A DNA stretch of 64,000 nucleotides from Dolomedes plantarius (lineage: Eukaryota > Arthropoda > Arachnida > Araneae > Dolomedidae). Below, piece after piece: positions 55,616 through 64,000 of the stretch. Positions within the stretch are counted from its first letter, which is position 1; every line of letters starts with the position of its first letter. The notes beneath the pieces are model-generated. The model was given only the letters and a program-made list of their open reading frames with translations, was not told where the DNA came from and ran no database searches. The translations under genes were made by a program, and so were the position numbers. The stretch spans positions 241,077,449 through 241,141,448 of the forward strand of contig OU015490.1 of assembly GCA_907164885.2 (NCBI GenBank), read 5' to 3'.

Positions 55616-58600
55616 GTAATTTCTTACCTTAGGAAGTAAAGCCATCTGAAAAATATTTTTTTCACGTACCTTTAATATTATTCAGTACATAATTGTCGAC
55701 TTGGGGATGGTGGATTTTACAAAGCAATATTGGAAATTTTTACCTTAGAGATATGAAAATTTGCAAACATATTCATTAAAGTATAATTATATCAAACACC
55801 TTATAACGTTTTATAAATTTTTTATATTCTAAAAATTGAAATTTTTATTACGCTTTTTAAATGTTCCTTGCGATCCAATTTTTAATTTTGCATTTATATT
55901 GCTTATAAATGCATTTTGAACAGAGTTATGTATTATTTTGTTTTATTCTCGGGGCCTTGGCATGTCTTTTGGTAAAACCTGCATCCTATTCAGAAAGTTC
56001 CCCCGTGAGGTAACTGATTTGGTTAGGCCTACTGATGACGAGACCAGTCGGTTACCTCGATATATGGTTTAGTTCCGTTACTGCTACAGAATCTCACCTT
56101 ATGGTGCATTGAGTCCTAAGTGCGTGATTTCTGTTTATTATTTTTTGTCTTATCTTACTCTGTTGAATTATTTAATTTTAGTTATATTTATGTTTTCATT
56201 GAATAGTTAATTTTTAGGAAATATTTTTATGCTTGTACTTAGAATTTTCGTGAAATTTTTGTTCTTTTCTACTGTCGTATTGCCTGTCCAATTTTATTTT
56301 TCTTGGGCGTGAATAGTAGTTTATTTGGCTAGTACGTATTAATTTATAATGAGAAATATTTAGTTGCTTTGTGTTAAAGTTATTTTGTTGAATCCAACCC
56401 AAAGCTCTGGACATCAATTGGCAAAAACTAACAGGTCAATTAACCTTAAATTAAACAAACTCATTAAATTTAAAATAAATCATAATTTATTTACAAAAAT
56501 CTAATATTTACAAGTTATGCTAACAAACATTTAATATTCAATTATTAGCGTTATCACTATTTCAATTATGAGCTTAAACAATTATTTAATTATAATCTTT
56601 ATCAATTATTCACCTCACTACCTTTCTAGGATTAGGGAGCGTAAATACCTATAACCACAATTCACACATTTGACTCTACCCAAAATAATCTAAATTCCTT
56701 TTATATCACTCTAATACACCCAAAAACAACTGGCAACCGTGGGAACTGAACAAATCAAAATAATGTAAAACACTCACTCTGTTTGCTGCTTGTTGACATT
56801 CGATTTACTGCGATGGGGTTCGGGAGTCGAAAACCTTTCTTGGCATGGGGCGGTCACGTCTGTCTTTATGATGAGGAAATCCTCTCTACTTCTGGCGGGA
56901 TATCTAAGTAGTCTCTACTCTAGGATTCCATCCACTCTTGTCTCAAACTCGGGTGCGGCCTTCACTTGATTGACGGTCTATAACATATATGTGTGTAAAG
57001 GGGAATTGGCACTGTACTAAATCTGTACTGGAGAGAGAAACTGGGGTGGTATTATGTCTATAATAGAGAATCCGGAAGTAGAGGCCCTGTTGTTATATTG
57101 AAGAAACTACTTGAGAAGAGACATCATATTGCTTGACGAGGGAACGGAAACAGGATTGGACGACATCATTTTATCTGCAGTCACTTTTGAAGAACACACG
57201 GAACCGTTTTGCCGAAGAAACTTTGTCGCAGGGAAATCGGTTGATTCTATTAGTTGTAGTGGCGAATAACAAAGTTCATAGCGACGGATGATACGAGCGG
57301 TGTCTCCAAAGATGAAAGATGTTCTTAGAAGTATTGGCCGGAAATAGTGGTGATATTACATTTGCGCTGAAAAAAAACTCAGTTCGTTGCGACTCCTGGC
57401 AACTAACTATCCTGGATGATTGTAACTCAAATAATTTCTACTGACACATGTTTTGAGTCGACTCTCTTTTATTTCAAAAACATGATGCTACGTAGTCATA
57501 ATGCTTACAATTAATACATAAATATCATAGATGAATCTTTCATCAATATTACAAGCAAGTACTTCTCCACAAAGTATAAAACTGGCAAAAACATGGCCAG
57601 GCTGGATAAGTTTGTGTGTAAGTCTAAGTCAAGTGAGAGAGTATATCTGATAAATTTTTTTAGAGCCGAGCAAAAGAGGGAGCGAGGGTTGCCAGAGAAA
57701 ACGTGAACTAAACCTCGCCAAGCGCTGAAGCCTACGAAAGGTAGAAAGAAGCAGCGCATTAAGTAAAAGGGCGAGTAACGGCGAAAACTGGTAGCCGTGT
57801 ACCAATGACGTGAAGACGCGGGAACATAAGGCACGCTCATTGGCTGTGCAGGTGAGACCTGGCGACTTATGACATCTGGCGATTTCGCGCCAACGCGGTT
57901 GTTTCTCAAAAGCTGCACGAATACACACGATATTGCCACACTTAGGTGAAACTCAATACGCATAGAAAAAGAACAGACGAACGTCACTATGGGCGTTACG
58001 TAAAAGAAAAACACAGTGCAGGAAAGGAGGTTCCCATATCGTACGCTGATTGTTAGCACGACATAGGAAACCGTAAATTTAAAAGTAGCCCTGGGAAAGA
58101 ACCGTAATGGTTTATTTCAACAATGTCATGCCGATTCAACTTACGCACAGGTGTGCATGAAAGGGCAAGACATCGTTAAAATGAAGACCACCTTGAATTC
58201 AAAAGATCAGGACTAAAGAAAACACCTGCTACTGCTAAGATAACATACCTACCCTGACAGAGTTAGATTTTAACAAGTTATTAATTAATTTTAAGTTTGA
58301 ATTAAGATAAAATTACTACACATTAACTGTAGCGATAAAATCCGCGCTACAATGTGTAACCTTAGATGCAGGCTCCACTCCAATCGCTGTCAATTTGCTT
58401 CTTCCACTTAACTTAGATGCTGGCTCCACTCGACTGACTGCCGATCTATGTCTTCTATTTAAATTTATACGCACGGGAAACCAACAACTTCACTCGTCAA
58501 CAAGCTTCGATTCCAAATTCTATTTAAGACAACACAGGGGTGCGGGGATCCTACAATTTTCCCATCAAAATCTCAAACTCAATGCTATGAAAACCACAGG

Positions 58601-60847
58601 GGTACGGGGACTCTACAGCTTCCCCGTCAAAAACTTCATCTGCTTTGCAAACTCTGATCCACGTATATATCTTCTTTCATCCTCTTTGTCTAAATTAAAT
58701 CCCGCCTTCTCATAACACCTCTAGCCATTCCAATACACTGCAATATTTTTATTCGTCCATCCAAAACTCAACATCTTCGATTGGATGTCTCTCTCAAAAC
58801 CGCACACACCCCCATCAGGCCAAATCGCACAGACCTCCCACGTAACCTGAATCGACCCCATACTCTAACAACCACAAATTGTCCCCAATAGGGTATTCTA
58901 TTTTAACGTCATCCGTGGCTCCAGCCCCGCTAATCTTGTCTGGGATCGGAAACCACAGACAAACCGCTTTCGTCAACCTCCTCTCCTGCCCAAACATAAA
59001 AGGAACCGTCTTACTCTTTAAATAAAAAGTCTTGTACGCCGGTGTTCTCATTTTAACCATAAATGTAATGTTGCCACCTTTAAATATTTCTTCTTAATAT
59101 TTCAGTATAATTTTTATCCAAATTAAAGGCGCATCATTACATCTACACTTAAGTTAAACTTTGATAATCTTAATGATGTCGAAACTTGAAATGGATACAT
59201 AACTTTATTTTTATGTATTAGAGGAGTCTTTATTATAATTTTTTAAAATTTTCGTCAAAAATTGTGACGCAAGGAGCATTTTAAAGACTCGCAAATCTGG
59301 AAATTATTCAATTTGATAAAAAGCCATTTGAAAGATATTTGTTTTCACCTACCTTTAATATTTACTTTTCTAAAGCCACCAAGTTTTCATTTTACTTCTC
59401 ATTACATATTTTAAATGCATTTTATTCCAATATTTTCATATTTTTAAAGTATTAATACACCCCAAAAAAAATTCCAATTTTTGTTCGATTTTTGGTAATT
59501 TGAAAATCTACCATCCCTTTAATACTTTAATTGACTGACCATTCCAGCATGGGAAAGAGGGTCAAACATCACTGTCGTACCGATAATACATTTTAATTCA
59601 GAGCAACTTTGTACACTGCTTTCCAATTTCATTCTATTCGGTTATTTTCCATTCTTTTTTTTTGAAGGACACGTTTCAGGATATATATTTATATGGTAGA
59701 CATGGAATAAATAACAATGAAACTAGTGACATGATTTTACATTTCCGTTAACCCTTCAGCGGGCGCGCCCGTGTATAAAGTGCAACATTTTCGTGATTTT
59801 GAATAGTTTGTTTTTACAAGTACGGTTTGAATGTTCTAAGCAGCTTCTATTTATAGCTACACCCTTTTTAATGAAGGTCTGATTTTCTGACCCTTGTATT
59901 CCTTTCCATTCATTGTTAGTCGTGATTTAACCGTGGTAAACCAGCCATTATACTGGATTGCAATACGAAAAAAATGAGTTGATGTAGTAGATCAAATGTG
60001 CAACTATTCCACGGTATTCCGAATATCACGAAGATGGACAATCTCGTTGTTTTTTGGACATAATAGGAATCCATTCACAAATTGTCCTCAAATGCATTAA
60101 ACCAGGCAGTTTTGAAATAAGGCTATTGTATCTGCATTCTTTGGACTTTAATTAGAAATATATCTCAATATTATTAACATTTTATGTCTTACCATAAAAC
60201 GCAGAATTATTATTTTCAATTTGAAAAAAAAAGTTTATTAGAAAAGGAATAATCACGGTTGAAAGAGACGTTGCACCTTATGCAATGCGCGCCTGCTGGT
60301 GTTCCAAAAATTGGCTCGCCTGCTGAAGGGTTAACTTATACACTGGTGTGCAAAAATTAAGGACGAGGTAGGTATTCGCAATGTAATGTCGCACAACAAC
60401 GGTCAAGCTTTTTTAAAATCATACTATGAGACCCGTCACAAATGATGTGGCAGGATTTTCACAAATCATACCTAAGCATCTAGTTAATACACTGATTGGT
60501 CTTTAATCGGATCTGAATGATATTTTCGATGTTATGCTAATTTCTCCATCCCGTTCTTAATGTTTGCACAGCAGTGAATCTGGAAGCAATTTTTACTTAA
60601 ATACAATCAGTTGCTTTGTAATATTCTGTTTAGTTATAAAGAAAAGACCTTCTCATATAGATCTTCTATAACACGTCAAAAGTCGTCTTATCAAAGCTCT
60701 TCACCAGTATGCTTTAGTATATAATCACATTCATATAGTTAATACTCACGTTCAATGATACACTTGCACCGTACTTATTCTCTTACAGTACTCACTGTAT
60801 AGTACTCATTGTATACTAACATGTTTGTGTTTTGTTTCACATATCCT
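55616..60847. other. Intron or downstream DNA with GC-richer unassigned blocks
   Basis: No exon recognised. The stretch about 56760-58250 is GC-richer than its surroundings and looks like the remains of a mobile element, possibly LTR material, but no LTR pair, primer site or protein motif was found; open frames on the minus strand at 57511-58059 appear accidental. At about 58360-58560 and 58560-58720 related words (CACAGGGGTGCGGGGATC and CACAGGGGTACGGGGACTC) occur twice. 59100-60840 is AT-rich with nothing recognised. Confidence 0.45.
58815..59060 (-). other. Unrecognised 81-codon open frame
   Basis: The translation has an unusually protein-like composition (KTVPFMFGQERRLTKAVCLW; YPIGDNLWLLEYGVDSGYVG) and sits in a GC-richer block. 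I do not recognise a family. It might be a fragment of an old element or an unrelated exon on the minus strand; no splice sites were established. Confidence 0.3.
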
Positions 60848-61505
60848 AAATTTTCACTGATGAATAAAAATATTTAGGAGTGGAATTGGACTTAGCTTTT
60901 TGTACTCTGCAGTATCTCTTGATTTTTCAAACATGCCTGGTTTCATAACTAATTTTAGCCCATTTTGGAAATAACATTCTAAATTTTCACTGATGAATAA
61001 AAATATTTATGCGTGGAATTGGACTTAGCTTTCTGTACCCTGCAGTAACGCTTTATTTTTCAAACATGCCTGGTTTGATGACTCATTTTAGCCCATTTTG
61101 GACTTAACATCCCAAATTTTCACTGATGAATAAAAATATTTAGGAGTGGAATTGGTCTTAGCTTTTTGTACCCTGCAGTATCTCTTGATTCTTCAAACAT
61201 GCCTGGTTTGATAACTAATTTTAGCCCATTTTGGAGATAACATTCCAAATTTTCACTGATGAATAAAAATATTTAGGCGTGAAATTGGACTTAGCTTTCT
61301 GTACCCTGTAGTTGCCCTTGATTTTCAAACATGCCTGATTTGATAACTCATTTAAGCCCATTTTGGACTTAACATCCCAAATTTTCACTGATGAATAAAA
61401 ATATTTAGGAGTGAAATTGGACTTAGCTTTCTGTACCCTGCAGTTGCCCTTGATTTTTCAAACATGCCTGGTTTAATAACTCATTTTAGCCCATTTTGGA
61501 CTTAC
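60848..61505 (+). repeat. Tandem repeat, five copies of a 133-bp unit
   Basis: Copies begin at 60848, 60981, 61114, 61247 and 61379, each with AAATTTTCACTGATGAATAA. The spacing is 133, 133, 133 and 132 bp. Each unit contains GGACTTAGCTTT (or GGTCTTAGC), CAAACATGCCTG and TTTTAGCCCATTTTGGA. Divergence between copies is low. Confidence 0.95.
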
Positions 61506-61710
61506 ACCCTTTACACAGCAATCACAGATATGAAATGCTCATGGTTATATGGGAAAAGAAGAGAGGAAAGTAGACAGAGGAAAAAATAATTTAGAACCAT
61601 TTTTAATAGGATATTCGTACCATCAGTTTATGTTGTCACGCTTGCTCATACGGGCAGTTTTTTTTTTGTAGCAATACTCATGACATGAGAAAATTTAGCT
61701 GTAGTAGTTA

Positions 61711-63504
61711 CAGTAAAGCCCCGATTATCCGCGGAATTGGGTGGCAAGGGCACCGCGGATAACAAAAATCGCGGATAACCCGAAAATGTCTAAAAATGAG
61801 GTGCAAACACGAAAAAAAATATTTCTATATAAAAACTATATTTTATTGTACAAAAAACATAATAAAACTTTTAAAATACATACATATGTAAAGTACAGCA
61901 GAAACATTTGCTCTATGTCTAAATCACTAAAATAAAGAACGGTAAACAGGAAACAATACATACATACAGCATGTACAAAAAGTGTTCAGTTACATCTTTT
62001 TAAAAAAATCTGTCACTCGTTTTTGCTTCTTGCTTTGACAACACCTTTTCTTTATTCTAAATTGTACTTTCCTTAACATGATTTTTTCTGCCAGATGTGC
62101 CTCGTTGTCTTGTTCCTCTAAATATTGAAGAAATCCGTCTACGTGCTGCAAAGCAATTTCGTTTGTCATCCGCGTCTTCACTTTCATTATGTTCTTCGTT
62201 CTCGTTCACTCCCATTGCTTTGTTCGTTATGTCAGTCAGTCGTTCAAACCCCGAATCACTCGCGTCGCATTCCAGCCACTCTTCTATGTTCTCTTCGTCG
62301 ACATTTACTCCTCCCGGAACGGATGTCACTAGGTCAACAAGTGTAGCGGTCGGCATGATTTCATTCTCTTCTTCACAAATGTTTTGGTTGACATTTGTTT
62401 CGACACTCGGAAAGAATTTTCTCCATGATTTAACAAGGGTTGAGGGTTTGATGTAATCCCATGCTGACGCAATATCGTAAATGCCATCCAAAATTGTATA
62501 ATTCCGCCAAAATTCTTTGAGATCGCAGCCTTCCTCGATTTTTGACCGTAACAACTTTGTCCTGTATGTTCTCTTCATGGTTGCAATGACTCCCTGGTCC
62601 ATAGGTTGTATCAGCGCAGTAACATTTGGGGGAAAAAACTTTGCGAATATTTGCCCGTCAGAAGAATTAAGCACATTTGCAGCTGGATGTGAAGGCGCGT
62701 TGTCAATTAACAAAACAGCCTTCTTTGGCGAATTTTTTGAGTCAAGATGTTTACGTACTTGAGGTACAAAAATCTTTTCAAACCATTCTTGAAAAATCTG
62801 CTGGGTCACCTTTTTTTGGTTGAAATAATCAACTGGTAATTTTCTACTTTTGCCCCTTAAAAGACGTCGGTTTCTCAGATTTACCGATTACAAGAAGCCT
62901 AAGTTTCTGACTACCCGCAGCGTTGCTGAATGGCAAGATTTTAATTCTTTCTTTGCTACTTTTGTGACCTGCCTCTTGATGTTCACTTTCAAATGCTAAA
63001 GTACGAGTGGGAAGACACTTCCAAAACAGTCCTGAATCATCAGCGTTATAAATTTGTTCATATGACATATCCTCAGACAACACAAAATCTTCAAAATCAC
63101 GTTGAAAATCCTCAGCTGCTTGTTGATCACCACTCAGCTTCTCTCCGTGTAAACCAGTCTCTCTAATTCCATAACGTTTATTAAAACGATGTAACCAAAC
63201 GGACGAAGCATCAAAATTCCTTTGCAGGCCTAATAAATCAAAAACGATTTTCGCTTTAGCGGCAATTGTAGGACCAGACACGGCGGTGCCCTCACTTCGC
63301 ACCTGAGCTAACCACTCCGCTAATGCCGAGTCAAGTTCATTATAGGTGGATTTCTTCATCGTTTATCGTTTTTTCTTCCCAGAAGCACTTTCAGACACTG
63401 ATAAAAATTCAAATTGGTTTTTTTTTTTAGGTTCGTGATTAAATTTTTTTTCGAAGCACTCGCACTCGCGGATCACCCGCTCGTGGATAATCGGGGCTTT
63501 ACTG
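61711..63504 (-). mobile_element. Tigger/pogo-type element, internally deleted, 1.79 kb
   Basis: Ends CAGTAAAGCCCCGATTATCC and the inverted equivalent, flanked by TA (61709-61710, 63505-63506). GCGGATAACCCG-like words lie just inside each end. One transposase on the minus strand lacks its first DNA-binding part. Confidence 0.92.
61990..63359 (-). pseudogene. Tigger-type transposase, N-terminally deleted, two frameshifts
   Basis: Starts within the CENP-B-like half (YNELDSALAEWLAQVRSEGT; WLHRFNKRYGIRE); the preceding psq-type helix-turn-helix is missing, and a short SASGKKKR remnant lies upstream near 63370. The DDE residues are in YNADDSGLFWK, VLLIDNAPSHP and TALIQPMDQGVI. One shift lies at a G4 run near 62848 and one near 62110. 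The C-terminus, after the second shift, ends QKRVTDFFKKM, a PCNA-interaction-box pattern (Q-x-x-V-x-x-F-F). Interior of the DDE domain (62809-62057) is otherwise open for 250 codons. Confidence 0.9.
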
Positions 63505-63506
63505 TA

Positions 63507-64000
63507 TAAGGCTAACACCAGTATGAAATTTTAACCAAAATCGACGAGCACTAGCTAGTTTTCTGCTGGATGTTCAGTTATGACATACAACCGTATTCAT
63601 CCATTTGGATCTTGCACAAGAGTCCCTGTGCATATAGAGATGGGGCAATTTTTAAAAGAAAACTCATTAAATTAATTAGTAGTTTCAAGAATTATATCTG
63701 TAAAAATGATTTTATCTCACCAAAAAGACTTTTTGTGTATTAGTCCATATGCTACGTGTCAGCAGGATGTTGGTTTACCTTAGCAGTAAGATAACTGTGA
63801 CGGGGAAGTAAACATGCAGTGCATCGAATGTGTGTAAGCGACAAATTAATTGGGAGACTTTGTGACTTGGTCTAGGCGAGTTTTCAGTAATTTGGTGACC
63901 AAATTTTATGCCAAAATAATGAATGAGTCCCTTCTTTTCGAGCCATTTAGAAGCCATATTCTCAGGAAATAGTTTTTACTACCGTGATCTGATTCCTAGA
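63507..64000. other. AT-rich non-coding end of window
   Basis: No gene, repeat or exon recognised. Confidence 0.5.

Noticed and set aside
57511..58059. 182-codon minus-strand open frame with hydrophobic stretches
   Set aside because: Overlaps a second long frame (57629-57928) in another phase, has no motif, and lies in a GC-richer repeat-like block; chance is the simpler explanation.
60848..61505. CRISPR-like array
   Set aside because: The repeats are contiguous 133-bp units without variable spacers, and the genome is eukaryotic.

Overview
This 64 kb window looks like part of an arthropod nuclear genome. It is AT-rich, has long introns with GT/AG junctions, carries (TA)n microsatellites up to about 180 bp, and is packed with Helitrons, Tc1/mariner, pogo/Tigger, hAT, piggyBac, Copia and jockey-type sequences. 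I cannot fix the species; an arachnid or an insect with large introns would fit.

The only host gene I can support runs on the plus strand from 11760 to at least 55615 and is open at both ends. I found twelve coding exons whose splice phases agree at all eleven junctions (11760-12027, 13925-14271, 17745-17860, 22994-23084, 24793-24918, 27178-27286, 28331-28641, 31866-32026, 38084-38122, 46313-46425, 52223-52359, 55464-55615; about 656 codons). Exons 4-7 build a PDZ domain of the Piccolo type, so the gene is best read as the arthropod Piccolo/RIM-related presynaptic active-zone scaffold known in Drosophila as Fife. The zinc-finger end and the C2 domains expected for the family are not visible here. 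Exon 9 is a frame-neutral 39-nt microexon.

Everything else is intronic or flanking and mostly made of mobile elements. 1-11.7 kb: AT-rich DNA, a rearranged palindromic transposon (3.6-7.0 kb) and a mariner-like remnant (9641-10425). 14.3-22.9 kb: hAT MITE, tRNA-derived SINE, a Helitron carrying a nested Tc1 element, a piggyBac remnant carrying a nested hAT MITE, and a DD41D mariner-family element. 23.9-31.7 kb: hAT MITE, deleted hAT element, and a 2.5 kb transposon of an unfamiliar family (29256-31724). 32.2-37.5 kb: jockey remnants, SINE, Helitron fragment and a truncated LTR element. 40.0-46.1 kb: a Helitron and a structurally complete Copia element in antisense, with 209/213-bp LTRs, 5-bp target duplication, primer-binding site and polypurine tract. 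46.5-50.9 kb: a pogo-like element split by nested insertions. 51.2-54.9 kb: Helitron and several MITEs, one nested in another. 60.8-63.5 kb: a 133-bp tandem repeat and an internally deleted Tigger element.

All transposase and polyprotein reading frames seen here are broken. I see no CRISPR array, rRNA, functional tRNA or bacterial-type operon. The least familiar system is the transposon family represented at 29256-31724 and, rearranged, at 3.6-7.0 kb.
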